A stretch of 64,000 bases of DNA from Opitutales bacterium UBA5694 (GTDB lineage Bacteria; Verrucomicrobiota; Verrucomicrobiia; Opitutales; Opitutaceae), in contig DIHO01000016.1 in the NCBI GenBank assembly GCA_002420185.1, forward strand, positions 62,001-126,000. Direction: 5' to 3'. The notes under the pieces were generated by a model, which was not told the origin of the DNA, ran no database searches, and saw nothing but the letters and a program-made list of their open reading frames with translations. The translations under genes were made by a program, and so were the position numbers. Shown here piece by piece: positions 46,577-56,585 of the stretch (position 1 is the stretch's first letter; each line of letters starts with the position of its first letter).

Positions 46577-48031
46577 ATGCTTCGCTTTTTAGTTCTAATT
46601 CTCTTCGCCTCGTTCGTCTTCGATTGGGGTGGATCACTCTCGGCCTCTAGGCCGAATATCCTTTTTATCGTTAGCGACGACCTGACCACTTGCTTAGGAT
46701 CTTACGGTAATGAGATTTGTCAAACGCCCAATTTGGATCGGCTCGCAAGTGAAGGCGTTCAGTTTGATAGGGCGTATTGTCAGTATCCGGTTTGCGGGGC
46801 GTCTAGAGCTTCCTTTATGAGTGGGCTTTATCCCAAGCGTAATGGGATGATGGGCAATAGCTACACGCTTGGCAGCTATCGAGCGATGAATCCTAAACTG
46901 GCGGATCACCCCAGTATTGGGGGCTTCTTGCGGCGCAATGGATATGTGTCTTTGCGAGTTTCAAAGATCTATCATATGGGTGTTCCCGGAGGTATTGAAG
47001 CGGGTGAGCCGGGGGGGGATGATCCAGATTCATGGGATCGGGCGATCGACGTAATGGCGCCTGAAACGGCCAGTCCGGGAGTCCTTGAATTACTTTCGCC
47101 CAAAAGAACTCACTACGGATCGAATTTTGCTCGAATCATCGTTCCGGATGACAAAATCGAAACTCAAGCAGACGCGCTCACCGCGACACAGGCAATTGCG
47201 ATTCTAGATAGCCGGGCGCGTGGAGGAGAATTCTCTAAGTTCATTCGCCCTGAAGAACCCTTTTTTCTAGCAGTTGGATTTGTGCGCCCGCATGTACCGT
47301 TAGTCGCTCCGAAGTCGATGTTCGATCTGTACGATGAGGACAGTATCCCGCTGCCGTATGTCCCGGAAGGTGACTTGGACGATCTGCCGGAACCTGCAGC
47401 TGCCATGGCCAATGAGGGGCGTTATTGGCTGACTGAGAAACAGCAGAGACAATCGATTGCCGCTTACTACGCGAGTGTTACCTACATGGATCAGCAGGTG
47501 GGAAGGTTGCTCGATGCATTAGATCGATTGGGCCAGCGTGAAAATACTATCGTAATTTTCACCTCGGATCATGGATACAATTTGGGCGAACACACCATGT
47601 GGCAGAAATTGAGCCTGTTTGAAGAAAGTGCCCGGGTGCCTCTCCTGATCTCCGCCCCTGGCTTTGAGAAAGCGGCTGGGAAGAAAGCCCAAGGTCTGGT
47701 TGAGCTGGTGGACTTGTATCCAACTCTCTTGGATCTGACGGGGCTGAAGGATAAAGCTCCCGCCAATCTGGATGGGATCAGTCTTCGGCCACTGCTGGAT
47801 AACCCAGATTCTAAAGGGAAGAAGAAGTTGGCGTATACGGTTACTCGAAGTTCTGGAGAATCAATCCGCACGGATCGCTATCGCTACAATCGCTGGGGAA
47901 ATGAGGGTGAGGAGCTCTATGACCACCAGGCGGACCCAAAGGAGTTCACGAATCTGGTGGGAATGGAGCAGCACTCGGATACGCTCAAGCGTTTGAGAGC
48001 TTTGTTGGAAACAAAAAACGAGAAGTTTTGA
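46577..48031 (+). CDS. Secreted sulfatase (CGASR motif; iduronate-2-sulfatase-like)
   Basis: About 484 residues from ATG 46577, signal MLRFLVLILFASFVFDWGGS. The metal site is VSDDLTTCLGSYGNE and the formylglycine site is VCGASRASFMSGLYPKR (Cys73). VGFVRPHVPLVAPK, SVTYMDQQVGRLLDALDRLG and FTSDHGYNLGEHTMWQK match the preceding sulfatase closely in layout, so the two look like diverged tandem copies. They probably act in turn on the same sulfated polysaccharide. Confidence 0.9.
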   Translation: MLRFLVLILFASFVFDWGGSLSASRPNILFIVSDDLTTCLGSYGNEICQTPNLDRLASEGVQFDRAYCQYPVCGASRASFMSGLYPKRNGMMGNSYTLGSYRAMNPKLADHPSIGGFLRRNGYVSLRVSKIYHMGVPGGIEAGEPGGDDPDSWDRAIDVMAPETASPGVLELLSPKRTHYGSNFARIIVPDDKIETQADALTATQAIAILDSRARGGEFSKFIRPEEPFFLAVGFVRPHVPLVAPKSMFDLYDEDSIPLPYVPEGDLDDLPEPAAAMANEGRYWLTEKQQRQSIAAYYASVTYMDQQVGRLLDALDRLGQRENTIVIFTSDHGYNLGEHTMWQKLSLFEESARVPLLISAPGFEKAAGKKAQGLVELVDLYPTLLDLTGLKDKAPANLDGISLRPLLDNPDSKGKKKLAYTVTRSSGESIRTDRYRYNRWGNEGEELYDHQADPKEFTNLVGMEQHSDTLKRLRALLETKNEKF

Positions 48032-48306
48032 ATTAGCGGTTGAATTTATTTGCTTGCGGGATAGCTCTGTGGCGTGATCTTGGAGAGCGTATTCACTAAG
48101 AATGATTTTGCATTCGCTGAGGCATTTTAACCTCGGCCTGCTGGCCTAGTGCCCTCGCGTTGGGAGTTTAATGGGTTTCCGAGTGTCGGAAAATAGGTGT
48201 TTTCAGTTAAAAAAACAATGGCCCGAGGGGTCAACTATTTGCTCCGTAGAAGCAACTAGAGAAGCGGTGTTAATTTCAGCTTTTGGTCTCGCTTCTGCGA
48301 GGCCCC

Positions 48307-48780
48307 TTATTTCCGCAGATACTTTCGTATTTGGAATTCGGATTCGTCTCTAATTACGGAATCGAGTTGGAATTGGTCTTCGAAGTTCGGGAAGAAAGCA
48401 TCACCTTTGAACTCTCGCTTGACTAGGGTCAGGTACAGCTCTCGGCAACGGGATAGCGCTTGTCGGTAGATCTCCGCACCGCCGCAAATCCAGATGGGAT
48501 CAGGGTAGCCTCGTTCGTCAATTGCTTCAAGACCGTCAAGAAGGTCTACACCGTCGGGTAAACTGGGCTGAGATCGGCTAACAACCGCGGTCTTACGGCC
48601 AGGGAGAGGCCGGCCGATGCTGTCCCAAGTCTTACGTCCCATGATAAGGACGCCCCCCATGGTGGTTTCTTTGAACCACTTAAAGTCTTCAGGAATTCGC
48701 CATGGGATTTCGCTACCGTTTCCGATAACTCGGTTCTCGCTCATCGCGGCAATCGCTCTCCAAGTTTGGTTCTGGGACAT
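48307..48780 (-). CDS. folA: Dihydrofolate reductase
   Basis: A 157-residue NADPH-dependent enzyme reducing dihydrofolate. Typical blocks are AIAAMSENRVIGNGSEIPWR, FKWFKETTMGGVLIMGRKTW, the cofactor region RKTAVVSRS, and IWICGGAEIYRQAL. It lies 22 bases downstream of thyA on the same strand, the classic pairing in which thymidylate synthase consumes the folate that this enzyme regenerates. Confidence 0.95.
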   Translation of the reverse strand: MSQNQTWRAIAAMSENRVIGNGSEIPWRIPEDFKWFKETTMGGVLIMGRKTWDSIGRPLPGRKTAVVSRSQPSLPDGVDLLDGLEAIDERGYPDPIWICGGAEIYRQALSRCRELYLTLVKREFKGDAFFPNFEDQFQLDSVIRDESEFQIRKYLRK

Positions 48781-48802
48781 GGATATCAGTCGAACCTAGG
48801 TC

Positions 48803-49603
48803 TTAAACGGAAATGGGGGCCTTGATACTGGGATAGGGATCGTAGTCTACCAACTTAAAGTCGTCGAAAGTGAAGTCCCCAATATTTTTGATATCCGGAT
48901 TGATGCGCATGGTGGGCAGTTCTCTGGGATCGCGTTCAAGCTGGAGCTTGGCTTGGTCCAGATGATTCTTATATAGATGGAGGTCTCCGAATGTATGCAC
49001 GAACTCTCCCGCTTTCAAATCACAAGCTTGGGCGACCATAAGTGTCAGTAGCGCGTAGCTAGCGATATTGAAAGGAACTCCCAGAAAAAGGTCGGCACTC
49101 CTTTGGTAGAGCTGGCAGGACAATTCGCCCCGTTCTGTATCAACATAGAATTGAAAAAGGCTGTGGCAGGGAGGGAGGGCCATCAAATGAAGTTCGCCAG
49201 GATTCCATGCACTGACCATGAGCCGTCGGCTTGTGGGATTGGTCTTTATCTGGTCTATGACCTGCTCGATCTGGTTGATGCTCCCCCCTTCAGGTGTCTT
49301 CCAGTCGGTCCATTGGGCCCCGTAGACCCGTCCCAAGTTTCCGTTCTCATTCGCCCACTCATCCCAAATGGTAACCTGGTTGTCGTTGAGATACTTCACG
49401 TTGGTATCACCTTTGAGGAACCAGAGTAATTCGTGGATGATTGACCTCAGGTGAAGTTTCTTGGTGGTTAGGCAAGGAAATCCGTTTCGCAGATCAAATC
49501 GAGCTTGAGCGCCAAAAACGGAGTAAGTTCCGGTTCCGGTCCGATCGTCGCGATAGTGCCCGTTGTTGAGGACGCGTTGCAGCAGGTCGAGGTATTGCTT
49601 CAT
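48803..49603 (-). CDS. thyA: Thymidylate synthase
   Basis: A 266-residue enzyme making dTMP from dUMP. The catalytic cysteine is Cys146 in LPPCHSLFQFYV. Other family elements are RDDRTGTGTYSVFGAQARFD, SRRLMVSAWNPGEL, DLFLGVPFNIASYALL and HLYKNHLDQ. Length matches the short bacterial ThyA form. It is translated just ahead of folA. Confidence 0.97.
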   Translation of the reverse strand: MKQYLDLLQRVLNNGHYRDDRTGTGTYSVFGAQARFDLRNGFPCLTTKKLHLRSIIHELLWFLKGDTNVKYLNDNQVTIWDEWANENGNLGRVYGAQWTDWKTPEGGSINQIEQVIDQIKTNPTSRRLMVSAWNPGELHLMALPPCHSLFQFYVDTERGELSCQLYQRSADLFLGVPFNIASYALLTLMVAQACDLKAGEFVHTFGDLHLYKNHLDQAKLQLERDPRELPTMRINPDIKNIGDFTFDDFKLVDYDPYPSIKAPISV

Positions 49604-49683
49604 GAATAGTGCAAAATTGTTTATGCTCTAGCTCTTAGCGTCGATGAAAATTCGATCCATCGCTGAAATTTGTTTGGCAGCTT

Positions 49684-49920
49684 CTACGAGGCGGTTGGCC
49701 CAGCGACCAAAAACGAGCTTCCTTGATATTCGATCGTGTCGCCGTGGGAGATCTTTCGACGTTTCCGAGTTTCGGTTTCTCCGTTTACTTTGACTAGCTT
49801 GTTTACGATGACCTGTTTGGCTTCGCCGCCGCTGGAAACCAGCCCTTCGAACTTTAGAATTTGGCAGAGTTCAATTACATCTGATTGAATCGTGATGGTG
49901 GTTGGCGAAAGGGAGGACAT
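49684..49920 (-). CDS. S4-domain RNA-binding protein (YbcJ/YaaA-like)
   Basis: A 78-residue protein that is essentially one S4 domain: LCQILKFEGLVSSGGEAKQV, VNGETETRKRRKISHGDTIE. Small S4 proteins of this kind bind structured RNA, often the ribosome. It lies 80 bases upstream of thyA and may share its transcript, though the gap suggests a separate promoter. Confidence 0.85.
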   Translation of the reverse strand: MSSLSPTTITIQSDVIELCQILKFEGLVSSGGEAKQVIVNKLVKVNGETETRKRRKISHGDTIEYQGSSFLVAGPTAS

Positions 49921-50032
49921 GCGAAAGACAGCAGAGACCTCGCGAGCGGTTCTGTCGATAGGAAACCTAATTGCGATCCGAAGATTCGAGAAAGAGCAAG
50001 TCCCGCTCTACGATAGCTGAATGCTCGTAGAG

Positions 50033-51332
50033 CTATCCAGTAGCTTGATTTTCGCTCAGAACGCGTATCTCAACTTCTGATCCCGGGGTGCAGCGAAGGA
50101 GTCCGAAGATATCCTGCATATTTCTACCGTAAAGGTTGTGTGGGTCTTTGTCGGAGTCCTGTGCTTGTACGATCAAATCTCCCTCTCGGAGATCGGTTGA
50201 AGCGAGTCCCCCTGTGGGCATGATGTCCGAGATTTTAGAAAAGTCGCTTTCCAATTTTAATAAAGCTCTGATTCCCTTTGGAGTGTTTTGGTATACGGCT
50301 TACATGCCCGTGTCTCTTTCCTCGACGTCGGCAAGACTCTCTACCCAATGGAGAGCCTGGTCGGTCCCCTGTTCCGCAAGGGACGCCGATATCGCCTCGA
50401 TTGCTAAACGCCGGTCTTCAGGATCGGTGAATGTATCCAAAGATTGGGTCATAGCGTCCGAATCCTTTTGGACCCAGCTATTGAGAATTTGATACGCGGC
50501 GTTGGCGGAAAGTGTATCCGGGTTTTCGGAATACCAATCCCAGGCGCTTTTCGGATCCTGATTCGACCAATTTTTGACGAGGCTGTCAGCGAATCGGGAC
50601 TTTTCCCAATCGGTCCATCCTTCGGCCATGGCTAATGTTTTGGTAGGATCGAAGTCGGGCATCAAGGGGGAAAGTGGTGCTACGATCTCGGTCCAGCTTG
50701 GATGGCGGGAAAAGGCTTCTATCCAAGCGGAGGCGGTTGTAGGATCGGTGGACGATTGGGCAAGGAACGAAGCGAGTTCGGCTTCCAGTCCGTAACGCCC
50801 TTCAGATAAGCCAAGCACCCGCCTCAGCCGTCTTTCTTGCTCGCCTCTCAGGACGACTCTGGTCCGCCGCCCATTCGCCCACCAGGGCCTTTAACGCGAA
50901 TTTGCGAGTCGTGCCCGCTTGAGCGATTCCGATGGTTAAGGCATCCCGAGGTGAGCTGTTTTTTGTGATGAACTTGAATAGTCCAGCGAAGTAGAATCTC
51001 TGTTCTCGCGGACTCATGGACTCCGCCTTTGAGATAGCAGCATCGAAGTCGCTCTTTGCCTCCTCATAGCCGATATTCCTGAAGTCGCTCACCATCTCAC
51101 TGACTCTATTGGATCGCTCGCCCGGAGCAAACAGGGAGTTATTCTGATCCGATACGCTGGGCGTAGATTTCGGAGAGATTGCTTCTTCTGGTTTCGGTAG
51201 GGCGATTGTAGAAGGAGATCCGGTTCCCGCACTAGCTATTTCTACCCGCCTATTTCCTTGTTGGTATCCGAGGTAGTAGAGACCGAATCCTAATGCGATA
51301 GTCAGCATGTTTAAACCGATAGCACGTAGCAT
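50033..51332 (-). pseudogene. Broken gene for a membrane-anchored protein with a C-terminal PDZ domain
   Basis: Three pieces form one gene. The first (51332 to about 50860) has an N-terminal anchor (LNMLTIALGFGLYYLGYQQG) and helical repeats. A one-base shift between about 50880 and 50820 moves to the second frame, which reads EQERRLRRVLGLSEGRYGLE and continues with repeat-like helices (DPTTASAWIEAFSRHP, DPKSAWDWYSENPDTLS). A TAA at 50300-50302 interrupts the same frame, which then continues AVYQNTPKGIRALLKLESDF and a PDZ-like end (DIMPTGGLASTDLREGDLIV, TPGSEVEIRVL). The PDZ resembles that of tail-specific proteases. CAA to TAA would explain the stop. The gene is unlikely to make its full product. 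Confidence 0.7.
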
Positions 51333-51533
51333 AGATGAATGAAGATAGATCTCATGAGTACACGCTTTCTTTAAGCGATTCTTGGTTCAGTCAGTCCTTT
51401 TCAATATTTGCGCCGGAACACGGTTCAATTTCGGTGACAAGGTTTTCAATTGGCGCCTTGAAATATGAGTCAACTCCTGCTGAACTTCACTCTGTCCCAG
51501 CTTACAAATGAGTCGCGGAACCCTTTGAAATTT

Positions 51534-53414
51534 ATGCTTAGACCAATAACCCTTCTTGCGAGCCTTGCGTTGGCTTCCCATTTATCAGCTCAAAAGCCAA
51601 ACGTACTCTGGATTAGCTGTGAAGATATCAGTGCCCATTTGGGATGCTATGAGGACCCTCACGCCATCACTCCCAACCTGGACAAATTGGCTTCTGAAGG
51701 AGTGCGCTATACCCATGCATTTACGACAGCTGGTGTTTGCGCACCGTGTCGCAGCGGAATCATAACAGGGATGTATCAGACAACGCTCGGTACGCAGCAC
51801 ATGAGGGGTCACGCCCAGCTACCTCCGGAAGTTGTGCCTTTCCCCACCTATTTGCGAAAGGCCGGGTATTATTGCACGAACAACAGTAAAGAGGACTATC
51901 AGTTTGCAACGCCAAAGAATGTCTGGGATGACTCCAGTAGAAAAGGCCATTGGCGCAATCGGAAGAATCCTGACCAGCCATTCTTCTCCGTATTCAACTT
52001 TACAGGTTGCCACGAAAGCGGAATCGCTAGTGACAGCAAGTACCAAGATATAACAAAGGATTTAGACCCGAGTCAGCGGCAGGACGCTGATGGACTCACT
52101 ACATTTCCTCCCTACTATCCGGAAACGCCTGATTCTCGCGAAGACTGGAAACGTAATTATGAGCTTATTACGGCTATGGACGCTTGGGCAGGTGACCTGA
52201 TTAGGCAAATTAAAGAAGATGGGCTATATGAGAAAACGATCATTATGTATTGGTCTGACCACGGGGTGGGGTTGCCACGAGCCAAACGATGGCTCTATGA
52301 TTCGGGTACAAGAGTTCCTTTAATTGTTAGGATTCCAGAAGCTCTGCGAGAAAATGGGCAGGGTAAGCCGGGAGATGTTACAGACCAACTGATAAGCTCG
52401 ATCGACTACGGGCCATCGGTGCTAAATCTAGCTGGTGTTGAGATTCCTTCCCACGTACAGGGGAAGGCATTCCTAGGCAAAAATTTGGGAACTCCCCGCG
52501 AATTTGTGTTCGGAGCAAGAGATCGTATGGATGAGCGCTACGATATTATACGAATGGCGAGGAACAAGCGGTTCAAATACATAAGAAACTATGAGCCGCT
52601 AAAAACCTACTACCAATATATGAATACGCCTGAAAAGGGCAAGACGATGGCAGACTTGAGGCGACTTCATGAACAAGGGAAATTGCCACCCGCTGCGGAG
52701 TACTATTTCTCACCCAGCAAACCTGTGGAAGAGCTTTATGACACGTGGAATGATCCCCATGAGATAAACAATATTGCTGAAGATCCAAAGTACACCAAGA
52801 CCTTGAAGAAGCTCCGCCAATCCCATTTGGACTGGGTAAAGAGTACTCGGGATACCGGATTAATCGCGGAACCCATACTGGTTGAGCGGGAAAAGAAGAT
52901 TGGGCACCGTTACGGCGTCCTCAGGCAGATAAGTGACGCTAATTTTAACAACAGACTGGCGGATATTGCGGTTAAGGCCTCGGATGGGCCGAAAGCGCTC
53001 CCAGCTCTTATGACAGGACTACAGGATCCGGATGCCGCCATTCGATACTGGGGTGCAGTCGGAGTGGGAAATATTGGGCCAGCAGCGAGAAAAGCCGAGA
53101 GTGCCATTCGGATGGCTTTGTATGATGAATCATCCGTTGTCCGGACCGCGGCCGCAAGGGCGTTGTGTCGTTTGGGTCAGCCAAAGGATGCTCTTCCAGT
53201 GTTAGTGAAAGAACTGAATGGTGGAGAACAATGGGAGCGTCTTCATGCCGCCATCGTACTCGATGAAATCGACGAGATGGCTTGGCCTGTAGTTGCCAGT
53301 ATGCATAAAGCGCTAGAGCCTCGAGAAGATTTGTATGCAAATGGTAAATACGTTGTACGAGTCATAAACAGAGCCCTGAATCAATTAGAGGGGACGGTTC
53401 GAAAGGTTAATTGA
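51534..53414 (+). CDS. Secreted sulfatase with C-terminal HEAT repeats (CAPCR motif)
   Basis: About 626 residues from ATG 51534, signal MLRPITLLASLALASHLSA. The sulfatase part has ISCEDISAHLGCYEDP and VCAPCRSGIITGMYQTTLG (Cys69; Cys in place of Ser in the CxPSR motif), LELI-type YWSDHGVGLPRAKRW, and runs to about residue 470. The C-terminal about 150 residues are HEAT-like repeats (AVKASDGPKALPALMTGLQD, AAIRYWGAVGVGNIGPAARK, VVRTAAARALCRLGQPKDAL). The combination is typical of N-sulfoglucosamine-sulfohydrolase-like enzymes in PVC bacteria. A PHP hydrolase and a DUF1080 protein follow. Confidence 0.9.
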   Translation: MLRPITLLASLALASHLSAQKPNVLWISCEDISAHLGCYEDPHAITPNLDKLASEGVRYTHAFTTAGVCAPCRSGIITGMYQTTLGTQHMRGHAQLPPEVVPFPTYLRKAGYYCTNNSKEDYQFATPKNVWDDSSRKGHWRNRKNPDQPFFSVFNFTGCHESGIASDSKYQDITKDLDPSQRQDADGLTTFPPYYPETPDSREDWKRNYELITAMDAWAGDLIRQIKEDGLYEKTIIMYWSDHGVGLPRAKRWLYDSGTRVPLIVRIPEALRENGQGKPGDVTDQLISSIDYGPSVLNLAGVEIPSHVQGKAFLGKNLGTPREFVFGARDRMDERYDIIRMARNKRFKYIRNYEPLKTYYQYMNTPEKGKTMADLRRLHEQGKLPPAAEYYFSPSKPVEELYDTWNDPHEINNIAEDPKYTKTLKKLRQSHLDWVKSTRDTGLIAEPILVEREKKIGHRYGVLRQISDANFNNRLADIAVKASDGPKALPALMTGLQDPDAAIRYWGAVGVGNIGPAARKAESAIRMALYDESSVVRTAAARALCRLGQPKDALPVLVKELNGGEQWERLHAAIVLDEIDEMAWPVVASMHKALEPREDLYANGKYVVRVINRALNQLEGTVRKVN

Positions 53415-53474
53415 ATCGAATACTCTCGCGAACAATTGTAAATTTGTGAAATGCATAGATTAGATTAGGCCCAA

Positions 53475-54758
53475 ATGGTAAAAGCTATATTATTAGTTTG
53501 TGCAGCTCTTGGCGTTTCTACGTGTAGAGGAGATGAGCTTCAGTGGTATAAGGGGAATATCCATACGCACACGTTCTGGTCTGATGGAGATGACTTTCCA
53601 GAGATGGTGGTGGATTGGTATAAAAATCATGGATATGATTTCCTTGTATTGTCGGACCACAATATCCTCTCGCGAGGAGAGAAATGGAAAGCACTTCGGG
53701 CCGACCAGGCGAATGTCGCGATTGATAAGGCAGAAAAGCGTTGGGGTCGTGGACATGTGAGAACGCGGATCATGGACGGAGCCAATGAGGTTCGTCTGCT
53801 ACCGCTTAATGAGGTGCGTGACCTGTTGGAAGAACCAGGTAAGTTCATCATGATAGAGGGACTCGAAATGACCACATCGATGGAGGGATTAGCCGCTTAT
53901 ACGAATTCCATGAATGTGAGCAAGCTGCTAAGTGTCGAGAGACAGAGTAAACGTAGCGTCGAACAAGAACTGGGGATTCACTCGCATTTGGTGAATAGGC
54001 ACTCTCACGCAACGGGTAAGCCGGTGTTCTGGCAAGTGAATCACCCTAACTTCAAGTTTTCAATTACGGGCGAACAAATGGCTGATTTAGCACTTCTAGA
54101 CGGTGTTGAGATAATGAACTCAAGCTCTAACTGTTACAATCCTGGTGATGGATCGCGACCCTCGGTCGAGCGAGTTTGGGATATTGCTAACACCATTCGA
54201 CTTAAAAGCGATGGACTGCCGCCCATTTTTGGAACGGCGACTGACGATACGCACGACTATCACCGGGAAAATCCAGTAGTCAATGGACCAGGAACTGCTT
54301 GGGTTATGGTGAGGGCGAAATCGCTGACGGCTGACTCAATTACAGGAGCCATGAAAGAAGGGGATTTCTACTCGAGCACCGGAGTTGTACTTAAGAGACT
54401 GGATTTCAGCCCATTGTATAAAACCTTTACGGCAGAAGTGGATGCTGAGCCAGGGGTTCAATATGAAATTGAGTTCAAGGGGTCGTTGTCTAAGGTGTCA
54501 ATGGCGCATGAGCACGCTCCTGATGTAGTTGACGAGAAGGGAATTGAACACCCAGTGACAGCCAACTATCTCGACCATAACATTGGCAAGACGTTCATGT
54601 CCAAAAAAGGAACTCGGGCTACCTACCTATTAAAGGGAAACGAACTCTTTGTTCGGGCCGTTGTGCACAGTAATGCATATCCATATTTTAAGTACGATGA
54701 ATATAGCGATTTTGAGAAGAAGGCTTGGACTCAGCCAGTCGGTTGGAAAATTGACTAA
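53475..54758 (+). CDS. Exported PHP-type metallohydrolase (CehA/McbA-like)
   Basis: A 427-residue protein with a signal peptide (KAILLVCAALGVSTC). The metal-binding motifs of the PHP fold are present: NIHTHTFWSDGDDFPEMVVD, FLVLSDHN, IEGLEMT, QVNHPNF and TATDDTHDY. CehA/McbA relatives hydrolyse esters or phosphoesters. It lies 60 bases after the HEAT sulfatase and directly before the DUF1080 gene (stop 54756-54758, next ATG 54759), so the three probably work on one substrate. The reaction is not known. Confidence 0.82.
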   Translation: MVKAILLVCAALGVSTCRGDELQWYKGNIHTHTFWSDGDDFPEMVVDWYKNHGYDFLVLSDHNILSRGEKWKALRADQANVAIDKAEKRWGRGHVRTRIMDGANEVRLLPLNEVRDLLEEPGKFIMIEGLEMTTSMEGLAAYTNSMNVSKLLSVERQSKRSVEQELGIHSHLVNRHSHATGKPVFWQVNHPNFKFSITGEQMADLALLDGVEIMNSSSNCYNPGDGSRPSVERVWDIANTIRLKSDGLPPIFGTATDDTHDYHRENPVVNGPGTAWVMVRAKSLTADSITGAMKEGDFYSSTGVVLKRLDFSPLYKTFTAEVDAEPGVQYEIEFKGSLSKVSMAHEHAPDVVDEKGIEHPVTANYLDHNIGKTFMSKKGTRATYLLKGNELFVRAVVHSNAYPYFKYDEYSDFEKKAWTQPVGWKID

Positions 54759-55481
54759 ATGGAGGGGATTGTTGTGAGAAGTTTGACATTTTGCTGCCTT
54801 TCGTTTCTTCTATTAGTGGTTCCGCGAGCGAACGCCGCTCCCGAGTTCAAGTCTCTCTTCGATGGAAAGACACTCAATGGGTGGGTAAATGTGAATACAG
54901 GGCTTGATACTTGGACCATTAAAAATGGGATTTTGGTTTGCAGTGGCGATCCGATCGGAGTGATGCGGTCGGAAAGGCAATACGAGAATTTCATACTAGA
55001 GATCGAATGGATGCACCTTGAGGCGGGTGGTAATTCTGGCGTTTTTGTGTGGAGTGAAGGGGAAGTGTACACAGCAAACCGACTACCGAGTGGAGTTGAA
55101 GTCCAGATGCTCGAAAATGACTATCCGATCATCCATAATCGGGTAAGAGAATATGTGAGTGGAGAGCTTTTCGGAGCGGGATCAGTAACGACAATTCCAG
55201 ATCACCCAAGAGGGAAGCGAAGTTCGTCTGTGGAATATCGCTGCAAAGGAAAAGGAGAGTGGAATCACTACCTCGTCGTATGTGTAGATGGCGTTGTGAA
55301 ACTCTCGATTAACGGAAAGTTTGTTAACGGTGTGAGAGAGTCCTCAATTAAAAAGGGTTACCTCTGTCTGGAATCGGAGGGCGCAGAGATTCACTTTCGG
55401 AACATCCGCATTATGGAGCTGCCTCCGGGGGTCATCCAGGAATCTGAGATTGCTCCGGTAGTTGGTGAGGAAAACCGATAG
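54759..55481 (+). CDS. Secreted DUF1080 (3-keto-disaccharide hydrolase-like) protein
   Basis: A 240-residue protein, signal VRSLTFCCLSFLLLVVPRANA. The whole mature chain is one DUF1080 domain: EFKSLFDGKTLNGWVNVNTG, TWTIKNGILVCSGDPIGV, LEAGGNSGVFVWSEG, GVEVQMLENDY and IHFRNIRIMELPPG. It follows the PHP gene without a gap. Unlike the protein at 16613 it has no extra N-terminal domain. Its neighbours suggest a role in sulfated or modified glycan breakdown. Confidence 0.88.
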   Translation: MEGIVVRSLTFCCLSFLLLVVPRANAAPEFKSLFDGKTLNGWVNVNTGLDTWTIKNGILVCSGDPIGVMRSERQYENFILEIEWMHLEAGGNSGVFVWSEGEVYTANRLPSGVEVQMLENDYPIIHNRVREYVSGELFGAGSVTTIPDHPRGKRSSSVEYRCKGKGEWNHYLVVCVDGVVKLSINGKFVNGVRESSIKKGYLCLESEGAEIHFRNIRIMELPPGVIQESEIAPVVGEENR

Positions 55482-55628
55482 GCAAATTCCGCGAGTTTAT
55501 TTCGGCTTGCGGCGATATTGAATCCAAGGTGTTCTTTAATTGTCACCGATTCGGTTTGTCTGGCTTTCGTTGATCTCTCCGTATGCGAGCGGTTTTCTTT
55601 TCGAATCGAAAGAAAACGTAATTGGATC

Positions 55629-55858
55629 TTAATTACGTGAAACGCGTAGCTTCACACTGTCTTCCCTCCATTGGTAAATGTCGATTTCGAGAAGGTTGCT
55701 TAAGACGCTTTCGAGTAGTTCTTCATCAACTTCATTACCGTATAGTTTTCAAAGTCTGCTTGGACGCTGATCTTCTCGATCCCTTGAGCGTAGTCATTTA
55801 CTAGTTCGAAGACTAAAGTTTGAGGGGCCGAAAGGTAATCTAAAATCAAAAGGAACAT
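55629..55858 (-). pseudogene. Small gene of unknown function with one frameshift
   Basis: From ATG 55858 the minus strand reads MFLLILDYLSAPQTLVFELV, then NDYAQGIEKISVQADFENYT. At about 55735-55740 (ACGGTAATGAAG) the frame breaks. A one-base shift gives NEVDEELLESVLSNLLEIDI, then YQWREDSVKLRVSRN and TAA at 55629. The two halves together make a coherent acidic protein of about 76 residues. I recognise no family. The single frameshift could be decay or a sequencing error. Confidence 0.4.
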
Positions 55859-56174
55859 CGTCACCAATGATGATTTTGCCGGAAGGTTCCTTCAAAGCAG
55901 GCTCTTTCAATATCCTTTTTTGGTCTCAATAGATAGCAGACTACCTGGATCGGTACCCTCAAGGATTGAGGGTTGAAGGTCACTCTGCTCCTGGATCTTG
56001 GAAATTTCCTAACTTATTCGGGCGAGTGGAAGCTCATTCAAATTTGATTCAAGTCTTCAGGAGAGATCGGTAATGAGAGTGATTGGCACTTAGATCTGCT
56101 GCAAAAGATTGGGTATCCAGATAGTGCGGGCAGATGCCCAGAAACCGCTCTCTCAACTTGGGATTAGCTTTCCT
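55859..56174. other. Intergenic stretch with one hairpin
   Basis: No gene recognised. CCCTCAA (55956-55962) and TTGAGGG (55966-55972) form a perfect seven-pair stem with a three-base loop; no T-run follows on either strand. Confidence 0.35.
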
Positions 56175-56585
56175 CTAATCTGCTTTGCCGTTTGGGTTTG
56201 GCTCAGCAAAGACAAACCATTTTTGACCAATAAAGTTCCAGCAAGCCCAAGCAAACGTCGCAGTAAGAAAGGCCGGTACAGAGGATTGGTCCAATGCGAT
56301 GGTCGCGTCGTAGATAACGCTGTTTAATATCCATCCGGTTAGATATACGATCGCGAATCGAATGGGCTCGCTTGCAATAAAAACGCGGTGGCGAAAGGTG
56401 AAATGCTTGTGGGCGAAAAATCCCCAAATTGAAACGCAAGCAAAACTGATTCTTTTTGCCCACGATCCGTCGATATCTAGCTGATTAGAGAGAAATAAGT
56501 AGGCTCCGGCATCGATCGCAAACGCAATTCCACTGACTAAGATGAATCGCATGATTTGGGAAACTACATTGCGGCTGTTGGTCAT
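56175..56585 (-). CDS. GtrA-family membrane protein
   Basis: A 136-residue protein with four hydrophobic segments. It starts MTNSRNVVSQIMRFILVSGI and carries the GtrA pattern FAIDAGAYLFL, SFACVSIWGFFAHKHFTFRH and WACWNFIGQKWFVF. GtrA proteins are thought to flip lipid-linked sugars for cell-surface glycosylation. No glycosyltransferase partner is next to it. Confidence 0.85.
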   Translation of the reverse strand: MTNSRNVVSQIMRFILVSGIAFAIDAGAYLFLSNQLDIDGSWAKRISFACVSIWGFFAHKHFTFRHRVFIASEPIRFAIVYLTGWILNSVIYDATIALDQSSVPAFLTATFAWACWNFIGQKWFVFAEPNPNGKAD

